Source: Telopea speciosissima (taxonomy: Eukaryota; Streptophyta; Magnoliopsida; Proteales; Proteaceae). Taken from it: DNA of 64,000 bases. The stretch covers positions 11,297,307 through 11,361,306 of the forward strand of contig NC_057920.1 of assembly GCF_018873765.1 (NCBI RefSeq), written 5' to 3'. Made by a program: the position numbers and the translations under genes. Positions 44,040-55,046 of the stretch are shown here, piece after piece. Positions within the stretch are counted from its first letter, which is position 1. Every line of letters begins with the position of its first letter. The notes beneath the pieces are model-generated. The model had not been told where the DNA came from and searched no databases. It saw nothing but the letters and a program-made list of their open reading frames with translations.

Positions 44040-47000
44040 CTACTGGTAGTACTTCTTTAGGTGTTCTGAGTTCCAGGTACGATCTATCTTCTTGCTCCCT
44101 GGAGTTTTCAAGCGATAAGTCCCTAGGTGTATCTGCTTGGAAACTATGTAAGGTCCTTCCTAATTGGCCGACAGCTTTTCCTCCTTCCGTGGCTGTGATG
44201 CACTAGCCCGCCTTAGAACTAGGTCTTCCTGGTGGAAGAGCTTTTCTCTGACTTTGGCGTTGTAGTACGTAGTTGTTCGTTGCTAATATGTCACGTTTCT
44301 TAGGAGTGCTTTCTCACGAACCTCGTCCAAAAAGTCTAAATTTGCTCGGAGCCCGTCGTTGTAGGTGCGTTCTTTGAAGTGCAGGACTCTGTGGGACATG
44401 GCAAGGACTTCTACTGGTGCCAATGCCTCTGTACCATATGCCAGGCAGAATAGGCTCTCTCATGTGGGTGTCCTTACTGTGGTTCGGTATGCCCACAGGA
44501 CGTTTGGAAGTTCCTCGACCCGTTTTCCTTTGGCTCCCTCTAGCCTCTTCTTGATTCCTTCTAGCAGTGTTTTGTTTGTCACCTCCACCTGACCATTCGC
44601 ATGTGGGTAGGCTACTGAGACAGGCCGATAGTCAATGTTGTAGAGTTGACTGAAAGCCTTGAACTTTGGGTTGTTGAATTGCTTCCCATTGTTCGAGACC
44701 AGGATCCTTGGTACCCCGAACCTGTAGATGATGTCGTCGCGGACGAACTTCTCCATTTCATTCTTTGTTATCTTTGCTAGCGGTTTAGGCTCAACCCATT
44801 TGTTGAAGTAGTCGATGACGACTACCAGGCAGCATCCGATGCCGTGAAGTCACCTAGGATGTCCATCCCCCACATAGCAAATGGAATGGGGTTGAGGATG
44901 TATGTCAATTTGGTGGCGGGTAGATGGGGTACTGGGGTGAACAATTGACATTGCTCGCAAGTCTTGGCATACTATATGGCTTCTTCTTGCATCCGTAGCC
45001 AGTAGAACCCCTGGCGGAGGACTTTGTAGGCTTGTGCTTGCCCTCCCATGTGGCTTTCGCATATCTCCTCATGGACATCTGTCAGGGCGTACTAGGCTCC
45101 CTTGGGTCCTAGGCACCTGAGTAGTGGTGCAGTGATCCCCCTCTTGTATAGTACTCTGTCCACGGCCATGTACTTTGCAGCTCTCATCCTTACCTTCCTT
45201 GCCTCGATCTTGTCTCTTGGTAGGACGTCGTTCTGTAGGTAGTTGAGTATAAGGTCCATCCAGCTTGGCCCCTCCTCAATCTCATTGACCTGCATCTCTT
45301 GGTACGTTGGCTCATGTAATATTTCAACGTAGACGGCACGAGCCAAGTTCCGGAGCTCATCATTTGCTAGCCTGGATAGGGCGTCGGCTGTGGCATTCTC
45401 GATCCTTGGTACTTGAACCATCTTGAACTTCTCGAACTCCCCGATCATCTCTCGAGCACGTTTTAAGTATGATGCCATTCGATCGACCTTTGCCTCGTAC
45501 TCTCCATTCATCTGATTTACTACGAGCTGGGAGTCACTCCGAATGGCTAGGTGGGTGACTTGGATGGATTTGGCTACCCAGAGTCCAGCTAGTAGTGCCT
45601 CGTACTCTACTTCATTGTTGGATGCCTGGAAGGTGAATCGGAGAGCATACTGGATTCGAAAACCCTCAGGGCTGGTGAGTATGAAGCCAGCCCCGCTTCC
45701 TGCTGCGTTACTCGAACCGTCCACGAACATCTCCCATGATCCACGATCCACGATCATGCTCCTCTGGTTCCTCTGCTTCTGGCTCGATCTCAAATAGGGT
45801 GCATTCAACGACAAAATCTGCCAAAGCCTGGCCCTTGATGGCAGTCCGAGGTTAGAATCTGATGTCATGCTCACTCAACTCTATCGCCCAGGCTAGCAGT
45901 CGTCTAGAGACCCCTGGTTTGTGCAGTACCTTCTTCAGCAGTAGGTTGGTGAGTACCACGACCGTGTGGGCTTGGAAGTATGGTTATGGCTTCCTTGCCG
46001 CGATCACCAGTGCATAAGCTACCTTATCAATTCTCGTATACCTAGTCTCTGCGTCCATCAGGACATGGCTGACGTAGTAGATGGGTCTCGGTACTTTACC
46101 CTCCTTAAGTAGTACGACGCTTACCGCGATCGGGGTGGCGGCCAAGTAGAGTTGCAACTCTTCATTGGGCTCTGGTTGCGCAAGTAGTGGTGGGCTGTCT
46201 AGGTACTCCTTCAGCTCCTCGAACGCCCTTTGGCATTCCTCTATCCATGCAAAGTCTTTAGGACTTCGGAGGTTCTTCAAAGTCTTAAAGAATGGTAGGC
46301 ATTTGTCTCCCGACCGTGACATGAACCTTGAAAGGGCCGCAACCCTTCCATTTAACCTCTGTACTTCCCTGACCGTTCGGGGCGGTGCCATCTCCTAGAT
46401 GGCCTTGATCTTTGATGGGTTGGCCTCTATTCCATGTACCGAGATCATGAAGCCCAGGAACTTCCCTGAGGTTACGCCGAAGGAGCACTTTGTGGGGTTT
46501 AGCCTCATTTGGTTCTTTCTTAATGCTCTAAATGCTTCCTCCAGGTCGGTTAGGTGTTGATGGGCTTGGACGCTTTTCACGAGCATGTCGTCCACGTACA
46601 CCTCCATATTGCGTTCAATCTGTTCCTCGAACATTTTGTTGACCATCCTCTGGTAGGTGGCTCCTGCGTTCTTCAGCCCGAACTGCATGACGCGGTAGCC
46701 GTAGGTCTCCTTGTCCGTCCGAAATGCGGTGTAGGATTCGTCGTCCTAGTGCATGAGGATCTGGTTGTACCCAGAGTAGGCGTCCATGAAGCTCAGCATC
46801 TCATGGCCGGCGGTAGCGTCGATCAATAGGTCGATCCCGGGTAGTAGGTACTCATCCTTCGAGCATGTCTTGTTCAGGTCCGTGTATTCGATGCACATCC
46901 TCCACTTCCTGTTGGGCTTTGGTACTATGACCACGTTCGCGAGCCAGGTTGGGAACTTCTCTTCTCTGATGAACTTTGACTGGCTCAACTTCTCGACCTC

Positions 47001-47697
47001 TTCCTTGATAGCTGCTTGTCGATCGATGGCAAAATTCTGCCGCTTCTGTTGGACGGGCTTCCTAGCTGGGTTTATGTGTAGCCTGTGTTCGGCTATGGAC
47101 CGGGGTATGTCTGGCATGTCGGAGGTCGACCATGCGAAGACATCCATGTTTGCTTGGAGGAGACGCCCAAGCTCATCCTTTTATTCCTTGCTCAACAGTG
47201 AGCCAACCTGTACTATCTTGGAGGGATCATCCTTGCTAAGAGGACATGGGACGAGGTCCTCCATTGGCCTTCCTCTTCTCTCTGTCTGTTCATCTCTCTG
47301 GTCGCTGACAAGGTTCTCCATGCACAGCGCCATTCCACGGGTGTTGCCATTGTTCTTCTTGACGAAGGTCGCGTAACATTCCCTGACTTTCTTCTGGTCT
47401 CCTTGGACCTCGCCCACCCCATTCTCTGTGGGAAACTTCATCTTCAGGTGGATGGGTGATACAACTCCTTTAAGGGCTGTTGGAGATGGTTGCCCTAGGA
47501 GGCCGTTGAAGGATACCATGGACTTGACGATCATGAAGTTCACCATGATTGTCACCTGTCGAGGATGCTCTACGAAGGTGACGGGCAACTCTATGGTACC
47601 TCTGATGGAGGCAGTAGCGCTCGAGAACCCGTGGAGGTAGGTAAGCTCTGGTTTGAGTTGGTCGTCGTCGAACCCAAACTGCCGGTAGGCTTCTAGC
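44040..47697 (-). pseudogene. pol pseudogene, part 2: protease tail, RT, RNase H, archaeal-type RNase H, integrase
   Basis: Read on the minus strand. The protease tail (47697-47181) resumes with SLEAYRQFGF after the nested solo LTR. Reverse transcriptase (about 47147-46400) has KPNRKWRMC, DAYSGYNQI, FGLKNAGATYQR and an intact YVDD; it is broken by a TAG at about 46745. RNase H (46391-45984) ends at a stop. A second, archaeal-type RNase H (about 45750-45380) keeps FVDGSSN, EYEALLAGL, RSDSQLVV and NATADALSR. Integrase (45060-44040) is frameshifted, and the catalytic segment reads SNNGKQF where SDNGxxF is expected, so a catalytic Asp is lost; the Glu in ANGQVEVTNK remains. The C-terminus WNSEHLKKYY stops at 44040. 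Confidence 0.9.
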
Positions 47698-47702
47698 GAG
47701 AG

Positions 47703-49819
47703 TGATGAGCACATTTATGTGTGAAATCTTAGGGCCATAGAGCATGCATTTTTATACTTGGAACGGAGCTACTCGAGGTTTTTGTTTGTGTTTTCAGGTT
47801 TTAGGTGAATTCTTGTGAAAATGGAGCAAATGATGCTAAGGATATGTTTTTAAGCTGTTTAGTGGTGTTTGGCAGTAGTCGGAAGCGTCCAAGAGTCGAG
47901 AAAATCAAGTTTGGATTGAGCACTGAAAGAATCACGTCAATTAGTCAAATTTGAATATGAGTACAGTGGGCCTCTTAGCATAATTTTGAGGTGTTAATAG
48001 TATGGATGCGTAGCCCTCGAGTCAGCTTCACAATGGTTAAAACGGCACTTGATTCCGAGTTGAAACGAAGAATTTACGGTTATTTCCGTAACGACGCGCG
48101 AAAATGGTATGTAGAGGTTTATTTGTAATTATCAAAAATTGACCGAGGACAAAGTAAAGCGAAAGTTTGGATTAGAGGGGCTTTAGCACAATTATCAGAA
48201 GTTATCTTTTTTGTTAGCCGAAAGATTCCATTTGGAAGGCTCTAGAGCAATCCAACTTCAACTTGAGATATCTTGGGCTCCCGAACTCCAAATTGGACGA
48301 AATTTCGGTCTATTTTGGGTGTTTTTTTTGCAAGAAATGCAACAGTGAGGCCTATATAAGCATCCCATGCTCCACGTTTTTTGAAGGACAGAATGAGGAT
48401 TTAATTAATTCTTGAAGGGAATCCTAGTCATCACCCTTATTCTCTCTCTCCTCCAACTTTCCAAGGGCACTTTTGGAATTGTACTATGGATAGATTTTTT
48501 TTGAAAAATACTCTCTCATTCATGGAAGGTTGAAAAGTCAAAGATGCCTTGATCTCATTGCTTGGAGAAGACACCTACAAAGAAAAGGAAGCACAGGAAT
48601 AGAATTAGAAAGCCACTTTTTGAAAAATAGAAGATATATGCAGCTAAGATTTTTATCTCTTCTTCTTTCTATTTTTCTCTTTTGTCTTGGGGATCAAGCT
48701 ATGTAAAGGAAGGAGAAAGGAATATTTCTCCTACCTCTTCTCCCTTCTCCTCTCCTTCCCTATAAATACCCCATGGTTCTCTCTTGTAAACTTGTTCAAT
48801 TCCTTAGTGAAAATTCTTCTTCTTCTCCTTCTAATTTGTGATTTTTGGCTTTCTAATTCTTAGTTTTGATTTCATAAGTTTAATTTCATGGTTGTAATAG
48901 GTTTAATTCATGCTTTAATTTCAATTTATGTCTTCAATATGGTTGTAATAATTTAATTCTAGTTTAGTTTTAAAGCTTTCTAATCTAAGCTTCTAATTAT
49001 AGTGAGAAGAGTTAGAGACTTGGAAGAGGAAGCCATGCAAGGATTGTTCAAGTGTTCAAGCTTCTTCAACTACATTCATGCAAGGCCTAGTTAATTCGTG
49101 CACTTTCAACTTTGGTAGAAGGGAGTATCAAGTTCTTATATTTATTTTATGTTATTCTTCATCTTAACCTCTTAATTCTTCTAGTTTCTAATTTCTTCTT
49201 TGTAGTCTCTACCTCTTTCTTCCTCTATTAGTTTTATTTTATTAGTATTCTAATCTCCATTAATCCCTCCATTCTAGTAGGAATTTTCATTCTCCATTAT
49301 TTTTATTTTCATTCTCATTCTCTATCTCTCTAATTCAATCATGCTTTTAGGACTTTATTTTTTTAGTTACTATCTCTCTAATTCAATCATGCGCCATTAA
49401 TTTTATTTTAATTTTAGATTTGGCAGCGCCATTTCAAGTGTGGTAAAAGCAAGCAATTTCAGTCTGGTTCAAGCACCTCCGGGTTTCACCTCTCTAATCT
49501 CTTAGCCCTACTCTTCTTTTGTTTTTTTTATGTGGTGATGTGTGGCTGCAATTTATTCCTTCAAATCCATGTTAGTTTTGATAGGTTAGATGCTTATGTG
49601 TTAGGACGCAATTCAATTCCTTAAATGCGTAATTTCGCTAGATGTTTGTGAGTTAGGATGCGTTAATTTAATTATCATTAGTTTAGTCCACCACTTTAAT
49701 TAATTTGGTTCACTTTGCAGTGCTTTTAAGTGAGTAAAATAGAGTGACGTACATCTCCTTGAGTTCGACCCGTAGTTATGATTGATCCGTACGCTTGCGG
49801 TTATTATTTCTTGCAAATA
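47703..49819. mobile_element. Nested 2.1-kb solo LTR in the protease region
   Basis: The inserted DNA starts TGATGAGCACATTTATG and ends CGGTTATTATTTCTTGCAAATA. It is flanked by perfect 5-bp copies of GAGAG (47698-47702 and 49820-49824). With one copy and the insert set aside, the protease frame of the host element is continuous across the site. It has no open frame, a TATA-like CTATAAATACCCC near 48760 and a terminal TTCGACCCGTAG...CGTACGCTTGCGG segment of the kind seen near the ends of Athila/Tat-type LTRs. Single LTR structure, TG start and 5-bp duplication indicate a solo LTR; the ATA end instead of CA is atypical. Family assignment is tentative. Confidence 0.7.
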
Positions 49820-49824
49820 GAGAG

Positions 49825-51973
49825 CACGTCCACGGACGCCCCAATGTCTATCAACACCCAGTGTACTGGCCGGTTGGTTACCTCCACCTGTACTACTAGA
49901 GCGTCCTCCTGTGGAATGCTCAGTCCCTCTAGGTTTGTGCCCGAGAAGGAGATTTCTGTCCGGTCTTGGCTATCTTGCTCGGTTTCTCCGCTAGTCCCAC
50001 AAACTTGGCATCGGCTTTGGCCTTCCTGGTAGACTCCTGCCCTGGTCCTCCTAGTATGGTGAGGATGGGGGCTCCCTTGGTGCCACTTGGCTCTGCCACA
50101 TCTCTCCTCTCTTTTGGGCGGTCTCTCTCCCTGTCTCTCCCTGTCCTTCTTTCTTCCCTCCTTGGTTCTTCTCTTTCTTGGTCACGACCTCTACCTCCTT
50201 GGCCCAAACGGTCGTCGCGTCCTCTTTTCACATACTTGTTCAAGCTCCCTGCCCTCACTAGTTGTTCTATCTCCCTTTTTAGTTGGATGCAATCCTCTGT
50301 GTCATGCCTGGTGTCTTTTTGGAAGAGACAGTACTTGTTGGGGTTGCGCTTCTCAGGTCCTGCTTGCATGGGTCGGTCCAATGCAGTAGGTCACGGTCTT
50401 GGATCTACATGAGGATCTGAGACCTGGTGGTATTCAGGGGTGTGATTTCAGGGCTACTTGCTCGGTCGCTTCTCTCTGGGTGATAGTTGGTCCTTCCTGG
50501 CTGACGGTCACCCTTCTCTTGTCGGTGCTCGGTCCTCGATCTCTTACTTTCCTTACGATCGTCCGACGTCGATCTCTTGTTGTCCTGGGCCTTGACCTTG
50601 ATCATCTTCTTCCGAGCCTACAATACTTCGGCCATATTAGCGAATTCGTTGCACCGCTCTAGAAGCTCCTTCATGGTCCTAGTCTCATGTCGCGCCAGGT
50701 CCTTGATCAAGTCCAAGTCTATGATGCCCCCAGCCAAAGCTGCATGCTGGGTCTGGTCATCTAAGTCTTGGACCTCCAGGGACTCCTTGGTGAACCTGGT
50801 GACGTACTCCCTGAGGGACTCCCCAAGGTTCTGTACCACGTTCAATAGATTGACCGTGGTCTTCTGCTTGACGCTGTTCTGGAAGCAGGTGACGAATTGT
50901 TCGCAGAGTTCCACGAACAAACCTATCGACCTTGGTCATATCCTGGAAAACCATGAGGTAGCTGCACCCTTGAGGGATGCCGGGAATGCTTGGCAGGAGA
51001 CCACGTTCGATCCCCCGTAGAGGGTCATCATCCCGTTGAAGTAATTGATGTGGTCATTAGGGTCCGTGGTACCACTGTAGAGTTTAAAGGTGGGTAGCCT
51101 GAACTGGGAGGGGAGTGCGGCTGCCATGGTCTTTGCCGAGAATGGTGTTGTTCGGGTACTGAGTGCGTCTCACCCTTGGTCTGCTTCTTCAGCCCTTCCA
51201 GCTTCTCGTCCAAATCTCAGAGTCTTTTGTCTAGCTCCTCTTCTCGTGACTGTCCTTCACGCCTGGCAGGGCGTTTGCTGTGACCTCGCCCTCGATCTCC
51301 CCTTGAAGTTCCCTCCCGTCGGGAGTTTTGACAGGATGGTGAGTGGTCACGGCGCGAACGTGAGGGACTTTCTTCTCAGTAGGTCTGGCTCCGCCTTGGT
51401 GTGTGACTTCCTCCTAGTCGACCTTGGAACACCGACATTCTGATTGAATTTTTTGGACTAAGTACCACGGACTTGCGTTGGTGTCCTCCCACATCCTGAA
51501 CGTACTGGGAGGTCCGCCGTTCTCCTGGGATGCTGAGAAGGATCTCCTTGCTGGTGAGTGGGACTTGCACGCCTTACGAGTCTCTCTGACCTTTCACCCC
51601 TAGGAGGTGACCTCTTAGGGTTTTGCTCTTGTCAAGGAATAGGTTCTGTCCTTAGTGGTGGCAACGCCCTACGGTGGTGGGACATCGCTCGCTGCCTCAG
51701 GTAGTCTCAAAAGAGTCGTTGGTCATGGAGGATCTGCCGCTGCAAGTCATTGATCTGATCCATAGTTGCTGGTGCGTTAGGGTCAGGTACTGGCTCCACA
51801 GCTACTTCGTTGTTGAGGTCGACTACCTCAACCTGGTCATTCTCTGGGATCTCCCTCTCTTGAGAGACATGGTCATTGGCTCTGCGACGTGAGCTCTCTA
51901 GAGGAGGTGATTTGTTCCCCTCCCTCGTAGCATTGTTGGTGGAGGGAGAGGTCTTCTTACCTTGTGGTGCCAT
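49825..51973 (-). pseudogene. gag and protease N-terminus pseudogene (Gypsy element)
   Basis: Minus strand. The frame opens at 51973, just inside the primer site, with a basic N-terminus (APQGKKTSPST) and an acidic segment. After frame breaks, the capsid-like Retrotrans_gag domain follows (about 51127-50618): FRLPTFKLYSGTTDPNDHI, then GAATSWF, QFVTCFQ, and ESLREYVTRF. The nucleocapsid (50381-49929) has a CX2-type zinc knuckle remnant in KYCLFQKDTRHDTEDC and a long Arg/Glu/Asp-rich tail. A further frame change leads into protease: HWVLIDIGASVDVL, where the expected active-site DTG/DSG reads DIG. The protease continues at 47697 beyond the nested solo LTR. Confidence 0.85.
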
Positions 51974-52019
51974 TGAGTAATTGAGGAATTGAGCTAGTAG
52001 GTACGATAGCTAGCGTCGC

Positions 52020-52037
52020 TTCCCACAGACGGCGCCA
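52020..52037 (-). other. Primer binding site of the Gypsy element
   Basis: Three bases inside the 5' LTR the minus strand reads TGGCGCCGTCTGTGGGAA, the TGGCGCC-type primer site common in plant Ty3/Gypsy elements. Confidence 0.75.
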
Positions 52038-52040
52038 ATC

Positions 52041-52681
52041 TGTTGCGTCAAGAAATTGTCCAGTGGTCCCCTCGAGTGTCGTAACCTGCAAAAGGACCTG
52101 GGTGACAAAGGAGAACCGGTGTGGTTCCGGCCTAGGACTCTCCGATGCCTAAATTAGATCTCTTTGAGCAAACAGATGAATAGTTAGAATTGAAGATGGG
52201 TTGATGGGGTAGAGTACCTTCGCATTTATAGTGGAGTGTGGCGGTGGGGAGAGTCCCAGTTGATGACGAGTAGTCCTCGTAGTTGATAGAGTTCCTAGGT
52301 AGTAGGGTTCTTCCTTGGTTGGTTGTCTCCCTACGAGAGGTAGAGTCCCGGTAGGGTGGATGTTCCTGGTAGATAGACATTTATACGTGGTAGATAAGAT
52401 CCTTGGTGCTTGAGTCCATCGAAGACTATGTTGCCGGTAGGCAGTGCCTTGTGCCCATGAGATGATGTATATCTTGTTGTTGGCGGTGGTAGCCTGTGTG
52501 TAGTACCTGGACTTCCTTGGTGGTGGTTGTAGCCTGTAGTACCTGGACTTGGACCTTGATAATAGTTTCCCATTCGGGCCAATCAAGTGAAACGTAAGGT
52601 GGTCGTGCTTGGGATGACCTTCCCATTTGGGCCAGGACACGTGGCGGCTCACGATTGACCGGTGTGATTTTGGGTTTATCA
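52041..52681 (-). repeat. 5' LTR of the Gypsy element (641 bp)
   Basis: Plus-strand ends TGTTGCGTCAAG and GGGTTTATCA match the other LTR. The LTR TATA box (minus strand CTATAAATGCG) is at about 52222-52232. Only two of the internal 36-bp units are present. Confidence 0.9.
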
Positions 52682-55046
52682 GACACTGTTGAAACACTTT
52701 TCTCCATTGATAGTGAAACAGATTATCGAACTACTACACTATTCTCTATTGATAGTGAAATAGATCATCGAACCACGTAAATCCTTGTATACACTATGAT
52801 TGTTTGTTGGCAATTTCTATTCTTTTCTATATTGGTTTCGTTTTCTATACTTACCTATTTTATTAATCTGGGGGACAATTGGATCCATTTGGATGAGCCT
52901 CTTTAACTCCACATTAAACACATTTTTTAATCCATTTATGTTGGTGGTTGGCTGGTGACTGTGGCTCATATAATCACAGAGGCTGAAGTCTTGGATCAAA
53001 CATAATTTGTGGGTTATGTTTAAACTTGGTGGGGTTTGACACCTCGTTGGGAAAAGCGTGACAATGAGAGGTATGGGAAATGGCCGTATTAGTTTATTTC
53101 TTTTGAGAGAGAGTATTTAGGCTGTGTTTGATGTATATTCTAGTTGATATTAAATTCTTATGCGATAAAAATAGTTAGATATAGGGAATGACCATATTAG
53201 TTTTTTTTTTTTTTTTTTTAATTTGAATATTACCTGGGACCTGAGTCAGCCCCTAACATTTTATTAAAATGAATTAAACTAAAAAATAATACAATGGGGG
53301 GACATTCCCGCTTAACCCCAAACCTAATTGAGTACAAAATATAATAGGACAAAACACTCGATCACTCAAACAAAGAACTCACTCTCAAACCCAAACAAAA
53401 CAAAGTTACATTCTTAACACTGGATGATCACTAGCATCTTCGCAAAAAATCCGTCAAAGATCTTGAGGTAAATTAGTTTCTCCATAAAACAACGAATCAG
53501 ATGTCGACTCACAAATCAAATGTGCTAGGTAATCTGATGCCTTATTTCTTTCACGGTATATGAAAGAAATCATTGATTTAAGAGAGAGAAGATTACTTAG
53601 GCTGCGTTTGGATCGGGATTCTGTAGCACATGGTGTGCAGCTGCGCACGGTGTACAGCTCCACACGATGTGCGCTGCACACGGTGCAGTAGGAGAGGAGC
53701 CCAATCCGTAGGGAAGGAGCCAGAGATTGATTTTTTATTTTTATTAATCAAATTCAGAGATTGATTACTAAATACAAAAGGTTTGGGTGTGAACTGTGAA
53801 GGTGATTAGAAAACTCAGGATGGAAGAAATGAAGAAGCACTAGTGTTGACTGGACTTGATTGACTTGACTTGACTCGACTCCTTAGCACCACACAGTCAA
53901 AAGCTTGTAAGCCCAATTGAGGAACATCAGGGCATGGCAGCCTACAGGGATCCTTGTTTGTGATTTTCCATATCAGGTTGGTACCCACTTGTTTGTTCAT
54001 GCTTGAATTAAGAATTTTAAACTCAAAAATAGCTGAATAGTTGTTTCACTTTTAAAATTGAAATTACTCTCAATCTATTTCGCGCTAGACTTTAAAATGC
54101 ACGTGGTTTACAATAGCTTCAAACATGGGTGGGTATTGTTGTAATTTCACTTAAAAACACTCCTAACCTGTTATAGAGACGGTCCAATTCTATTCCATGG
54201 ATTTTGAAGATCTGGTCTTCTCTTTCCATGTGTTTTACAGGTTGACTTTGAATAAAATGTTAAAAATTCAAAAAAAAAAAAAAAAAAAAAAACCCTATAA
54301 TAGAGATGGGAGAACTCTCCCTTGCGAACAAAACATTGCTACAAAGAAAATGGAATGTCTTACTCTTTCGCATGGTTTTGGTGCAACAAGTTGGGAGAAA
54401 TATACAAAAACCTTTGGATTAGAATGAGCTGCTTCAGTCAAGACAGAAAAATTGAAATCGAATCGAATTGAATCAATTTCAAAAATATATTATTATTCTC
54501 AATTCGGTTTTGATTTCTATATTTTGCTTCTTAAATCGTATAAAAAATGAATCGAATAACCGAAACCAAACCTATTAACACCCTTACCACTAGTTCATCA
54601 ACGTGTCACCCTTAGAGGGATGTGAGATGGAGTAGAAAAGCATCCCCATACCTTCATGGAGGATACTTTTTTCAAAATTTTTTTTTTTTCCTTTGGATAG
54701 AGAATCTTTTCTCAATTTTTATTTTTTTTGGGTAAAATTCTTTTCTCAATTTAGACTGTCAAAAGTTGGAGGAACTGAAGGTTTTCCCGAGCTCAGGGCT
54801 TCAAAAAATCGGAGTCGGATTGGTTGAATCGATGGATTCGTATCTTAACTGGCACTTACCGATTCGGATGATTCATTCCGATTCCTGCCGATTCATGTCA
54901 GTTTTTGGCTTATTCGAATCGGTAATAGGCACTGAACGTTTCGATTAGCGATTCCGAGATTTGAAACCCTGCCCGAGTCTGTGCCGGGTCATCGAATCCT
55001 TGCGGAGAGCGAGGGGAGGAATCACTGGGGAAGAAGAAAGGGAAAA
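52682..55046. other. Intergenic DNA between the Gypsy element and NUP58
   Basis: Begins with the right target duplication GACAC (52682-52686). A small GC-rich palindromic patch with repeated GTGTGCAGCTGCGCAC-like words lies at 53628-53700. Poly-T and poly-A runs occur near 53201 and 54271. 54790-54960 contains GATTCGGAT-type words like those at 9149 and 5350. No gene is supported until the NUP58 leader. Confidence 0.5.

Larger units (their letters stand above)
38464..52681 (-). mobile_element. Tat-lineage Ty3/Gypsy LTR retrotransposon, complete but decayed
   Basis: A 14.2-kb element read on the minus strand. Both LTRs, the primer site, gag, protease, RT, RNase H, a second archaeal-type RNase H, integrase and the polypurine tract are found in order. 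The second RNase H between RNase H and integrase, and the opposite-strand gene between pol and the 3' LTR, are features of the Tat group (Ogre, Retand, Grande relatives). About a dozen mismatches over the first 155 aligned LTR bases point to an old insertion. The coding region is broken by stops, frameshifts, a nested 2.1-kb solo LTR and loss of catalytic residues, so the element cannot be autonomous. Confidence 0.92.
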
